From Pelagovum pacificum (GTDB lineage: Bacteria > Pseudomonadota > Alphaproteobacteria > Rhodobacterales > Rhodobacteraceae): a DNA stretch of 64,000 nucleotides. The DNA lies in assembly GCF_016134045.1 (NCBI RefSeq), contig NZ_CP065915.1, forward strand, positions 3,781,001-3,845,000, written 5' to 3'. The notes beneath the pieces are model-generated. The model did not search any database. It was not told the DNA's origin and worked only from the letters and a program-made list of their open reading frames with translations. Position 1 is the first letter of the stretch, and every line of letters starts with the position of its first letter. This document shows positions 37,217 through 45,743 of this stretch, piece by piece. The position numbers and the translations under genes were made by a program.

Positions 37217-38130
37217 CGGAGCTCCATCTGCGTGTAACGCGCCCGCATCTGGTGCGGCGACAGGCCGTAGGCAGATCGGAAGTGGTCGTAGAACTGGCTG
37301 GTGGAGGTGAATCCCGACTGTTCCACCACCTGCCCGATGCCCATGGACGACCCCATCAATAGTGCCCTCGCCCGCAGCAGGCGCATCCGGATGATGAACT
37401 TTTTCATCGGCAGCCGCATGGTGCGCGAGAACAGCGACAGCGCGTAATTCTGGTGGAGCCCGGTGACGGCGGCGACGTCCGCGTTGGTCAGCGGCTCGGA
37501 CAGGTGTTCGAGGATGTGCTTCACCATCGCCACCACGTGCCGGATGTGCGCCGATGACAGGATGCGCTCCTCTCCAATCTCGGCCAGCGGCGCGAGCAGG
37601 TAGGGAATGTCGTCGAGCAATGCCCGTCGAAGGAGCGCGTTGAGCTCCATCTTCATGATCTCGAGCCGCTCGTACTCGTTCGCGCGGTAATCCTTGTACC
37701 AGCCCTCGATGCAGTCTGAGGTCACCATATCCTCCGGCAACGCGGCAATCGCACCGCCGAGCAGCGACACCTGCAGGCGCGCGATGTGCGGCATGAAGAG
37801 AAACGCATCGAGCGGCAGGTAGATGTTGGCGAGTCGCGGCGTGCCGGTTCCGGTTGGCGTGACTTCGACAAGCTGGTGCGGGAGCCCGGCCCAGAACAGG
37901 ATCAGCCGGCCCTCCGGCACATGCACGCGGACGCCGTCGACATCGTAGATCATCGTCGCGCCGGTGATGAAATTGCCTTCGACGTGGCCGTGCCAGTGCG
38001 GCGCGTCCATCACGGAAGGTTCGAACAGGCGCATGCCGAAGCGGCCGATGGCGCGCGTCAGGGCGTAGAAGTGCCGCTCGTGGCTGGGGACGCCCTTGAG
38101 AGGGCCGGCATCAATTTGGTCGCGAGGCAT
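37213..38130 (-). CDS. AraC-family transcriptional regulator of the alpha-galactoside operon
   Basis: This is a 305-aa regulator. The N-terminal half is a cupin-like sugar sensor (HWHGHVEGNFITGATM, VHVPEGRLILFWAGLPHQLVEV in part), resembling MelR/AgpT. The C-terminal part has the two AraC helix-turn-helix motifs, ending SMGIGQVVEQSGFTSTSQFYDHFR (in part FTSTSQFYDHF). It lies divergent from the ABC transporter operon with a 181-bp gap, so it is probably its activator, responding to melibiose or raffinose. Confidence 0.87.
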   Translation of the reverse strand: MPRDQIDAGPLKGVPSHERHFYALTRAIGRFGMRLFEPSVMDAPHWHGHVEGNFITGATMIYDVDGVRVHVPEGRLILFWAGLPHQLVEVTPTGTGTPRLANIYLPLDAFLFMPHIARLQVSLLGGAIAALPEDMVTSDCIEGWYKDYRANEYERLEIMKMELNALLRRALLDDIPYLLAPLAEIGEERILSSAHIRHVVAMVKHILEHLSEPLTNADVAAVTGLHQNYALSLFSRTMRLPMKKFIIRMRLLRARALLMGSSMGIGQVVEQSGFTSTSQFYDHFRSAYGLSPHQMRARYTQMELR

Positions 38131-38166
38131 ATGACTTCGGTGCCGATCTTAAAAACCCGGAATACA

Positions 38167-38180
38167 ATTTCGCATTTCGC
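38167..38180. promoter_or_regulatory. tandem heptamer ATTTCGC in the regulator-operon gap
   Basis: Two adjacent identical heptamers ATTTCGC lie within the 181-bp divergent gap, 37 bp from the regulator start. They could be part of AraC-type half-sites; only the repetition supports it. Confidence 0.25.
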
Positions 38181-38311
38181 TGTTGAGGATGCAACGTCCT
38201 TGGGCGCAAGTTCTGTGCCACCGACACGGTCGCGTTCGAGGAGAGATGCGAGCCGGAAAGGTGAATGGCAGAAAAAGCCGGGTCGCCCGCGACCCAATGG
38301 GAGGACACTAC

Positions 38312-40399
38312 ATGAGACTTATGTCGCGCGCCGCTCCGGCGGCGCTCCTTATCGGCGTCGCCGCGCCTGCGATGGCGCAGGTGGTTGAGCCGACAGCTCC
38401 GCCGGAACCCCCGCCTTTCTCGGCGCAGGGCGAGCCTAACTTCGTCAACAGAGACGAGATCTTCACGTATCGCAGCCTGGATAGCTACAGCCAGCCCGAA
38501 TACATGGATGCCTTCGTCGAGAACGGCACGCTGCCGCCCGTCGAGGAGCGTCTGCCGACCGAACCGATGGTCTACGAGACCTCGAACATGGTCGACGGTG
38601 CCGGCGTCTACGGCGACACCATGCGCCACGTCATTGGTGGCCGGCCCGAGGGCTGGAACTACTGGGGCGGCCAGGTGACCGGCTGGGGCGGCATCGACAT
38701 CGGCCTGTTCGAGTGCCTGACCCGTACCGGCCCGCTGTTCACCCTGAACGCCGACAGCCTCGAGCCGCTGCCGAACCTGGCGAAAAGCTGGGAGTGGTCC
38801 GACGACGGCATGGAGCTGACGGTCAGTCTGATCGAAGGCGCCAAGTGGTCCGACGGCGACCCGTTCGATTCCGAGGACGTCATGTTCTACTGGGATCACA
38901 TCGTACAGGATCCGGAAGTGCAGCCGCTCAACGGCGCCACGCCCGAGACCTTCGGCCAGGGCACGACGCTCGAGAAGGTCGATGACTATACGGTCAAGTT
39001 CACCTTCACGACCGAGCGGCCCGAGCAGGTGCTCTACTCGATGGCCTACGGCACGTTCTGCCCGGGACCGAGCCACATCCTCGCGCCCGAGCATCCGGCC
39101 AACAACCCGGACAATTCCTACGAGGATTTCCGTAATGCCTTCCCGCCGGAGTACATGAACTTCCCGGTCATGGGCGGTTGGGTTCCGGTCGAGTACCGGG
39201 CCGACGATATCGTCGTGATGCGGCGCAACCCCTACTACTGGAAAGTCGACAGCGACGGAAACCAGCTGCCCTACCTGAACGAGATGCAGTACCGCCTGTC
39301 CACCTGGGCGGACCGTGACGTTCAGGCCGTGGCCGGCACCGGCGACTTCAGCAACCTCGAACAGGCCGAGAACTTCGTCGAATCGCTGCGTCGCGCGGCA
39401 GAGGACGATGCGCCGGCCCGTCTCGAGTTCGGTCCCCGGATCATCGGCTATTCGCTCTACATGAACTTTTCCGGCAACGGATGGGGCGAGCCCGACGACC
39501 GTCAGCAGGCCGTGCGCGAGCTGAACCGCAACCTCGAATTCCGCCAGGGCGTCACGCAGGCGCTGGATCGGGTCCGGCTGGGCGAAAGCCTGGTGAAAGG
39601 TCCGTTCACCTCGCAATATCCGGGCGGCCTCTACGCGGGCACGACGTTCTATGACAAGGACAGCACCGTCTTCTATCCCTACTCGCTCGAAAGCGCGGCT
39701 GCGCATTTCGAGGCCGCAGGGCTCGAGGATACCGACGGCAACGGGTTCTACAACTGGCCCGAGGGTTCGCCCGCCGGTGACGGTGACGTGACCATCACGC
39801 TGCTGGCGAACACCGACTACCAGACCGACCGTAACCTCGCCGAGGCCGTGGTCGCGATGATGGAAGAGGCTGGCATCAAGCTGTCCCTCAACCTGATGTC
39901 GGGTAACGACCGGGACGCCACGCGCGACTCCGGCCGGTACGACTGGCGGGTCGAGCGGAACGCGTCGGACCTGATCACCGTGGTGCAGAACACCGCGCAG
40001 CTGGCTCCGACCGGCCCGCGGACGAGCTCCGTCCACTTCGCCAACGACGACGGCGAACTCGACCTGATGCCCTTCGAGGAAGAGATGGTCGACGCAGTGA
40101 ACGGCTTCATGGCCACGAACGATTCCGAAGAGCGGGCCGAGCTGATGAAGACCTATCAGCAGCTCTACACCGAGAACCTCTACGGCATCGGTCTGACCAA
40201 CTACCCGGGTGCACTGATCATCAACAAGCGTTTCGACAACATCCCGTCGGGGGCGCCGATCTTCATGTACAACTGGGCCGAGGACAACATCATCCGCGAG
40301 CGGGTGTTCGTCCCGGAGGCCGACCAGATGGATACCGAACTGTATCCTGATGCAATTCCGGGTGAGCCCGGCAGCGACGGTCCCGTGACCGCAGGCTGA
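38312..40399 (+). CDS. periplasmic alpha-galactoside-binding protein (AgpA-like, SBP_bac_5)
   Basis: This is an ABC solute-binding protein of 695 aa, the long form characteristic of Sinorhizobium AgpA (about 690 aa). The signal peptide covers residues 1-22 ending AMA, followed by a Pro-rich linker and an unusual approximately 80-residue N-terminal segment before the SBP_bac_5 core. Core blocks are LAKSWEWSDDGMELTVSLIEGAKWSDG (as WSDDGMELTV then KWSDGDPFDSEDVMFYWD). The ATG at 38312 follows GGGAGGA. It is the first gene of the operon and is followed by an intercistronic hairpin. Substrate by context: melibiose/raffinose-type sugars. Confidence 0.88.
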   Translation: MRLMSRAAPAALLIGVAAPAMAQVVEPTAPPEPPPFSAQGEPNFVNRDEIFTYRSLDSYSQPEYMDAFVENGTLPPVEERLPTEPMVYETSNMVDGAGVYGDTMRHVIGGRPEGWNYWGGQVTGWGGIDIGLFECLTRTGPLFTLNADSLEPLPNLAKSWEWSDDGMELTVSLIEGAKWSDGDPFDSEDVMFYWDHIVQDPEVQPLNGATPETFGQGTTLEKVDDYTVKFTFTTERPEQVLYSMAYGTFCPGPSHILAPEHPANNPDNSYEDFRNAFPPEYMNFPVMGGWVPVEYRADDIVVMRRNPYYWKVDSDGNQLPYLNEMQYRLSTWADRDVQAVAGTGDFSNLEQAENFVESLRRAAEDDAPARLEFGPRIIGYSLYMNFSGNGWGEPDDRQQAVRELNRNLEFRQGVTQALDRVRLGESLVKGPFTSQYPGGLYAGTTFYDKDSTVFYPYSLESAAAHFEAAGLEDTDGNGFYNWPEGSPAGDGDVTITLLANTDYQTDRNLAEAVVAMMEEAGIKLSLNLMSGNDRDATRDSGRYDWRVERNASDLITVVQNTAQLAPTGPRTSSVHFANDDGELDLMPFEEEMVDAVNGFMATNDSEERAELMKTYQQLYTENLYGIGLTNYPGALIINKRFDNIPSGAPIFMYNWAEDNIIRERVFVPEADQMDTELYPDAIPGEPGSDGPVTAG

Positions 40400-40416
40400 C
40401 CTGTTCCTCCCAGGCT

Positions 40417-40444
40417 CCGGGGCGGCGGCACGCTGTCGCCCCGG
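40417..40444 (+). other. intercistronic hairpin after the binding-protein gene
   Basis: CCGGGGCG pairs with CGCCCCGG around a 12-nt loop, 18 bp after the stop and 30 bp before the first permease. Such stems often raise binding-protein mRNA levels over the downstream permeases; there is no T run. Confidence 0.5.
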
Positions 40445-40474
40445 GTCCGTTCCCAGACTGCTCCCGGAGCGCAA

Positions 40475-41500
40475 ATGCTGCGATTTCTCGTCATAAGACT
40501 GCTTCAGGCGATCCCGGTGCTGATCGTCATGTCGATCATCACCTTCATCATCATCAACGCGCCGCCGGGCGACTACGGCGACTACATCCGCACGATGATG
40601 ATCACGCAGGGCAACGCCTCCATCGCCGTCGCCAATGAGGCGGCCGAGCGTTACCGCGAGGCGAACGGCCTGAACGACCCCATGGTCATCCAGTACTTCC
40701 GCTGGATCTGGGGCATCGTCAGCGAGGGCGACTTCGGTCACTCGTTCTACTACAACAAGCCCGTGGCCGAGGTCGTGGGCGAGCGCCTGCCCCGCACCAT
40801 CCTGCTGGCGCTGACCTGTCACTTCTTCGCGTCGCTGCTCGGCATCGGCTTCGGCATCATCGCCGCGACGCGCCAGTATTCCTGGGCCGATACGGTGCTG
40901 TCCTTCGTGTCGTTCCTCGGGATGACCGTGCCGCGCTTCCTGCTGGCGCTCATCATCCTCTACGTCCTCGCGTTCAAACTGAACGTGCAGGAGCTGGGCA
41001 GCTTTTATTCCAGCCGTTACGGCGGTCAGCCCTACTGGCTTGGTCCGTTCGACTTCAACTGGGCCAAGCTCTGGAACCTGATCCAGCACGTCTGGCCCGT
41101 GGTCTTCATCGCCACCGTCGGCGGCCTGGCCTACAACCTGCGTGTCATGCGGGGGAACCTGCTCGACACGCTGAACCAGCAATATGTCGAAACCGCCCGC
41201 GCCAAGGGCCTGCCCGAGCGGCGGGTCATCATGGGCCACGCCGTGCCGAACGCCCTGCACCCGCTCGTCGCCTATCAGGGCGTCGTGCTGCCCTACATGC
41301 TGACCGGCGAGATTGAGGTGGCCATCGTCTTTTCGCTGGCGACCGTCGGTCCCGCGATCGTCGGCTCGATGGGCATCGGCGATGTCTACGTGACGGCGAC
41401 GTTGCTGCTCGTGCTCGGGGCGACTCTGATCATCGGCAACATCATCGCAGACCTTCTGCTTGCGGTTCTCGATCCGCGAATCCGGGTTGGGAGCGACTGA
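40475..41500 (+). CDS. ABC transporter permease 1 (DppB/AgpB-like)
   Basis: This is an inner-membrane permease of 341 aa with about six helices. The N-terminus MLRFLVIRLLQAIPVLI is typical of DppB-type permeases, and the EAA loop reads YVETARAKGLPERRVIMGHAVPNAL (as ETARAKGLPERRVIMGHAVP). It starts with ATG after GGAG. The next permease begins 1 bp after its stop. Confidence 0.93.
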   Translation: MLRFLVIRLLQAIPVLIVMSIITFIIINAPPGDYGDYIRTMMITQGNASIAVANEAAERYREANGLNDPMVIQYFRWIWGIVSEGDFGHSFYYNKPVAEVVGERLPRTILLALTCHFFASLLGIGFGIIAATRQYSWADTVLSFVSFLGMTVPRFLLALIILYVLAFKLNVQELGSFYSSRYGGQPYWLGPFDFNWAKLWNLIQHVWPVVFIATVGGLAYNLRVMRGNLLDTLNQQYVETARAKGLPERRVIMGHAVPNALHPLVAYQGVVLPYMLTGEIEVAIVFSLATVGPAIVGSMGIGDVYVTATLLLVLGATLIIGNIIADLLLAVLDPRIRVGSD

Positions 41501-41501
41501 G

Positions 41502-42713
41502 ATGACTCACGGACCGGACTACACCGACGACAAGGATCCGATGCGCCGCATCACCGATGAACTGGCACCGCCGGTGGACGAGGGCGAGGACATGCGTCTC
41601 TCGACCGTCTCGACCGAGAGCCAGTCCTACAGCTCGCTCGTCTGGCAGCGGTTCCGCCGCTCGATCCCGGGGATGCTGGGGCTGACGATGGTGGTGATGC
41701 TGCTGGTGATCGCACTCTTCGGTCAGTTCTTCGCCCCGATGAACCCGAAGGAGCCGGACATCGCCTTCGCCCCGCCGGCCAAGTTCTCCTGGTACGTGCC
41801 GGAGATCGAGAACCCGCCCGAAGGCCGGGTCGAGCCGGGCTGGCGGCTGATGCCGGTGGTCTACCCGATCGTCGAGAGCGAGGAGTACGACCCGATCACG
41901 TTCCAGCCGCTGATGGCGCCCGATTACGAGAACCCGCGCCGGATCGTGCTCTTCGCCAAAGGCTGGGAGTACCAGATGCTCGGCATGACGTGGGAGCGGC
42001 ACTTCATCGGCACGGCCGACGGCTCTCCGCTGCACTTCCTGGGCACCGACAAGCTGGGCCGGGACATCCTGAGCCGCGGCATCGTCGGCAGCCAGATTTC
42101 GCTGGCGATCGCGCTGAGTTCGATCACCCTCATCACGATCATCGGCACGCTTGTCGGGATCACCTCGGGTTATATCGGCGGTCGGTTCGACCTCTGGTTC
42201 CAGCGGTTCGTCGAGATCATCCTCGCCTTCCCGCAGCTGCCCTTCTACCTGGCGCTGACCACGCTGATCCCCGTTACGGCGCCGTCGACACTTTTCATCA
42301 GCTTCGTGGTGCTGGTGATCGTCGGGCTGGGGTGGGCACAGCTCTCGCGAGAGGTGCGCGGAAAGACGATGGCGCTCCGCCAGGTGGATTACGTCCGCGC
42401 GGCGATGGCCGTGGGAGCGAGCGACCGGCGGATCATCACGCGGCACATCCTGCCCAACGTGACCAGCCACGTGATCGTCGCCGTCACCCTCGGCATCCCG
42501 ACGATCGTTCTGCTCGAGAGCTTCCTCGGCTTCCTCGGCTTCGCCGTGAAACCGCCGCTGATCTCCTGGGGGCTGATGCTTCAGGATGCCGGCACCTTCT
42601 CGGTCATTGGGTCCTATCCGTGGATCCTGTCGCCGGTCGGCTTCGTGCTCGTCACCGTCTTCGCCTTCAACGCGCTCGGCGACGGGCTGCGTGACGCGAT
42701 CGACCCGTATTGA
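41502..42713 (+). CDS. ABC transporter permease 2 (DppC/AgpC-like)
   Basis: This is an inner-membrane permease of 403 aa, long for the family because of a large periplasmic insert between helix 1 and the conserved core (about residues 75-170). The EAA loop reads DYVRAAMAVGASDRRIITRHILPN and the N-terminal helix follows RFRRSIPGMLGLTM. The ATG at 41502 lies directly after the previous stop; the frame is open further upstream inside permease 1. Confidence 0.92.
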   Translation: MTHGPDYTDDKDPMRRITDELAPPVDEGEDMRLSTVSTESQSYSSLVWQRFRRSIPGMLGLTMVVMLLVIALFGQFFAPMNPKEPDIAFAPPAKFSWYVPEIENPPEGRVEPGWRLMPVVYPIVESEEYDPITFQPLMAPDYENPRRIVLFAKGWEYQMLGMTWERHFIGTADGSPLHFLGTDKLGRDILSRGIVGSQISLAIALSSITLITIIGTLVGITSGYIGGRFDLWFQRFVEIILAFPQLPFYLALTTLIPVTAPSTLFISFVVLVIVGLGWAQLSREVRGKTMALRQVDYVRAAMAVGASDRRIITRHILPNVTSHVIVAVTLGIPTIVLLESFLGFLGFAVKPPLISWGLMLQDAGTFSVIGSYPWILSPVGFVLVTVFAFNALGDGLRDAIDPY

Positions 42714-42722
42714 GGAAGGACA

Positions 42723-42779
42723 ATGACAATGACTTCTTTCCCCAATGCGGCTCTGACAAAGGCGTTCGGCCATGAATGA
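42723..42779 (+). CDS. possible 18-residue leader peptide overlapping the ATPase start
   Basis: ATG at 42723 sits behind the strong ribosome-binding site GAGGAAGGA that follows the permease stop. The frame reads MTMTSFPNAALTKAFGHE and stops at 42777-42779, running over the ATPase ATG at 42772. The ATPase itself has only a weak AAAGG 9 bp upstream. The small frame may couple ATPase translation to upstream ribosomes, or may be a fossil of an older start. Confidence 0.35.
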   Translation: MTMTSFPNAALTKAFGHE

Positions 42780-44388
42780 CCTCACTCCCATCCTCGACGC
42801 GCACAAGGTCGGCGTGACCTTCACCGTGGACGGCGGCAAGGTCGAAGCGGTGCGGGACGTGTCCTTCAAGCTCTACCCCGGCAAGACGACCGCGCTGGTC
42901 GGCGAGTCCGGATCGGGCAAGTCGGTCACGGCGCGGGCCGTGATGCGGCTGTTGTCCAAGCGGGCAACCGTCTCGAACGACACCAAGATCATGTACCGTG
43001 ACAAGGACATGGCGCACCTTTCGCTGAAGGAGATGCGCCAGCTTCGGGGCAACCGGATCAGCATGATCTTCCAGGAGCCGATGTCGTCGCTCAACCCGAT
43101 CTACAAGATCGGCGTTCAGCTGGTGGAGGTCATCATGCTCCACCAGAGGCTCGGCAAGAAAGCCGCTTGGAACCGCGCGATCGAGCTGCTGGACGAAGTG
43201 CGCATTCCGAACCCCGAAGCGCGGGTGCAGCAGTATCCGCACCAGCTCTCGGGCGGGCAGCGGCAGCGGGTGATGATCGCGATGGCGCTGGCCAATCGTC
43301 CCGACGTGCTGATCGCGGATGAGCCGACCACGGCGCTCGACGTGACAGTGCAGGCGGAAATCCTGCATCTGATCGACGACCTGAAGGACAAGTTCGGGAT
43401 GGGCGTCGTGCTCATCACCCACGACCTGACGGTCGTGCGCGAGTTCGCGGACCACGTCTATGTCATGCAGCACGGCGAAGTGCGCGAACAGGGCCCGACG
43501 GAGCAGATCTTCACCAACCCGACGCACGCCTATACCAAGCGGCTGCTCGCGGCGGAACCGACGGGCCAGGCCAATCCGCTGGAGGGCGATCAAGAGTCCG
43601 TCCTGACCGGTGAGGGCGTCCGGGTGGAGTTCATGCTCCGCAAGGGTGGCGCCTTCCGGGGCACCTACGAACCGCTCATCGCGGTCGACAGCCTCGACCT
43701 CGACCTCAAGCGAGGCGAGACGCTCGGCCTCGTCGGCGAATCCGGCTCGGGAAAGACCACCTTCGGGCAGGCCATGCTGCGGCTGATCCACATGGACGAC
43801 GGCCGCGTCACGTTCCTCGGCGACGAGATCCAGAACAAGACCCGCAAGGAGATGGTGCCCTACCGCTCCCGGATGCAGATCGTGTTCCAGGACCCCTTCG
43901 CCTCGCTCAACCCCCGGATGTCGGTCCGCCAGATCATCGAGGAAGGTCTCGTGGTCAACGGCATCGGCAACAGCCGCCGGGAGCGCTACGAGCGCATGAA
44001 GCAGGCGCTCCGCGACGCGGGGTTGCCCGACACGATCTCTCACCGTTTCCCGCACGAGTTCTCGGGCGGGCAACGGCAGAGGCTCGCCATCGCGCGTGCC
44101 ATCGCGCTGGAGCCGGAATTCATCCTGCTGGATGAGCCGACCTCGGCGCTCGATCTTTCCGTGCAGGCCCAGATCATCGAGCTGTTGCGCAAGCTGCAGC
44201 GCGAAAAGGGTCTGAGCTACCTGTTCATCAGCCATGACCTGAAGGTGGTGAGAGCGCTGTGCCACCGGGTCATGGTGATGCAGCACGGCAAGATCGTCGA
44301 ACAGGGCCCGGTCAACGAGGTCCTCGTAAACCCGAAATCCGACTACACACAGCGGCTTGTCCGCGCAGCCTTCGAGATTGCCACATGA
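42772..44388 (+). CDS. ABC transporter fused dual ATPase (DppD-DppF type)
   Basis: This is a cytoplasmic ATPase of 538 aa with two complete nucleotide-binding domains. Domain 1 (about 8-265) has Walker A GESGSGKS, signature LSGGQRQRVMIAMAL and Walker B VLIADEPTTALD. Domain 2 (about 285-538) has GESGSGKTT, FSGGQRQRLAIARAI and FILLDEPTSALD. One gene thus supplies both subunits of the importer. It starts with ATG 42772 inside a possible leader frame and overlaps the first melA by ATGA. Confidence 0.94.
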   Translation: MNDLTPILDAHKVGVTFTVDGGKVEAVRDVSFKLYPGKTTALVGESGSGKSVTARAVMRLLSKRATVSNDTKIMYRDKDMAHLSLKEMRQLRGNRISMIFQEPMSSLNPIYKIGVQLVEVIMLHQRLGKKAAWNRAIELLDEVRIPNPEARVQQYPHQLSGGQRQRVMIAMALANRPDVLIADEPTTALDVTVQAEILHLIDDLKDKFGMGVVLITHDLTVVREFADHVYVMQHGEVREQGPTEQIFTNPTHAYTKRLLAAEPTGQANPLEGDQESVLTGEGVRVEFMLRKGGAFRGTYEPLIAVDSLDLDLKRGETLGLVGESGSGKTTFGQAMLRLIHMDDGRVTFLGDEIQNKTRKEMVPYRSRMQIVFQDPFASLNPRMSVRQIIEEGLVVNGIGNSRRERYERMKQALRDAGLPDTISHRFPHEFSGGQRQRLAIARAIALEPEFILLDEPTSALDLSVQAQIIELLRKLQREKGLSYLFISHDLKVVRALCHRVMVMQHGKIVEQGPVNEVLVNPKSDYTQRLVRAAFEIAT

Positions 44389-45743
44389 CGACAGTTACCT
44401 TCATCGGCGCCGGCAGCGCCGTGTTCGCCAAGAACCTCGCCGGCGACATCCTTCAGCGTCCCGCATTGAAGAATGCGACCATCCGGCTGATGGACATCAA
44501 CCCCCAGCGGCTCGAGGAATCCGAGCTGATCATCGGCAAGATGGCCAAGACGCTCGGCGGCCACGCCAAGATCGAAACCTACACCGACCAGCGCCGCGCG
44601 CTCGCCGGCACGGACTTCGTCGTCTGCTGCTTCCAAGTGGGCGGCTACGAGCCCTGCACCGTCACGGACTTCGAGGTGCCGAAGAAATTCGGCCTCCGCC
44701 AGACGATCGCCGACACGCTCGGCATCGGCGGCATCATGCGCGGCCTGCGCACGGTGCCCGTGCTCTGGAGCATCTGCGAGGACCTGATGGAGGTCGCCCC
44801 GAACGCGATCGTCATGCAGTACGTGAACCCGATGGCGATCAACACCTGGGCGATCGGCGCGAAGTTCCCGTCGATCCAGCAGGTCGGTCTCTGCCACTCG
44901 GTCCAGGGTACGGCGGAAGAGCTGGCCAAGGATCTCGACATCCCGATCGGCGACATCCGCTACCAGTGCGCCGGCATCAACCACATGGCGTTCTACAAGT
45001 ACTTCGAGCAGCGCCAGCCCGACGGCAGCTACAAGGATCTCTACCCGGCGCTGAAGCAGGGCTACCTCGAGGGTCGCTTCCCGAAAGCCGGCTGGAACCC
45101 GCGCTGCCCGAACAAGGTGCGCTACGAGATGTTCACCCGTCTGGGCTACTTCGTCACTGAATCGTCGGAGCACTTCGCCGAGTACGTGCCCTATTTCATC
45201 AAGCGCGACCGTCCGGACCTGATCGAGAAGTTCGGTATCCCGCTCGACGAATACCCGAAGCGCTGCGTGGAACAGGTCGAACGCTGGACCAAGCAGGCGC
45301 AGGAATACCGTGACGCCGAAGAAGTTGTCGTGAAGCCGTCCCATGAATACGCGTCGGAGATCGTGAACTCCGTCATCACGGGCGAGCCCTCGGTGATCTA
45401 TGGCAACTTCCCGAACAAGGGGAACATCCCGCAGCTGCCCGACGGCTGTGCCATCGAGGTGCCGACCCTGGTCGACGCGAACGGCCTGCAACCGACCGTG
45501 GTGGAAGACATCCCGCCGCAGCTCATCGCGCTGATGCGGACCAACATCAACGTGCAGGACCTCACGGTTCAGGCGCTCCTGACGGAGAACCCGGAGCACA
45601 TCTACCACGCCGCGATGCTTGACCCGCACACGGCGGCGGAGCTCGATCTTGACCAGATCTGGGATCTGACCCACGACCTGCTGGCCGCCCACGGCGACTG
45701 GTTGCCGGAATGGGCCCGTCCGGAGCAGCGCAAGTCGGCATGA
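44385..45743 (+). CDS. melA: alpha-galactosidase, GH4, E. coli MelA type
   Basis: This is an NAD- and divalent-metal-dependent glycosidase of family GH4, 452 aa (E. coli MelA 451). The dinucleotide loop FIGAGSAVFAKNLAGDI opens the protein. Metal ligands are Cys170 in GLCHSVQGTAEELA and His200 in AGINHMAFY. FVTESSEHFAEY and the C-terminal YHAAMLDPHTAAEL are very close to E. coli MelA as remembered. The ATG at 44385 overlaps the ATPase stop. It probably hydrolyses imported melibiose/raffinose in the cytoplasm. Confidence 0.92.
   Translation: MTTVTFIGAGSAVFAKNLAGDILQRPALKNATIRLMDINPQRLEESELIIGKMAKTLGGHAKIETYTDQRRALAGTDFVVCCFQVGGYEPCTVTDFEVPKKFGLRQTIADTLGIGGIMRGLRTVPVLWSICEDLMEVAPNAIVMQYVNPMAINTWAIGAKFPSIQQVGLCHSVQGTAEELAKDLDIPIGDIRYQCAGINHMAFYKYFEQRQPDGSYKDLYPALKQGYLEGRFPKAGWNPRCPNKVRYEMFTRLGYFVTESSEHFAEYVPYFIKRDRPDLIEKFGIPLDEYPKRCVEQVERWTKQAQEYRDAEEVVVKPSHEYASEIVNSVITGEPSVIYGNFPNKGNIPQLPDGCAIEVPTLVDANGLQPTVVEDIPPQLIALMRTNINVQDLTVQALLTENPEHIYHAAMLDPHTAAELDLDQIWDLTHDLLAAHGDWLPEWARPEQRKSA

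Noticed and set aside
38167..38180. Defined AraC operator for the alpha-galactoside operon
   Set aside because: Two tandem heptamers are not enough to claim an operator of this family; reported only as a low-confidence site.
38111..41260. Very long minus-strand open frame (over 1000 codons) opposite the alpha-galactoside binding protein and permease
   Set aside because: It is antisense to two well-supported genes, has low-complexity His/Val/Arg/Gly-rich content and no domain; it is a product of high-GC codon bias.
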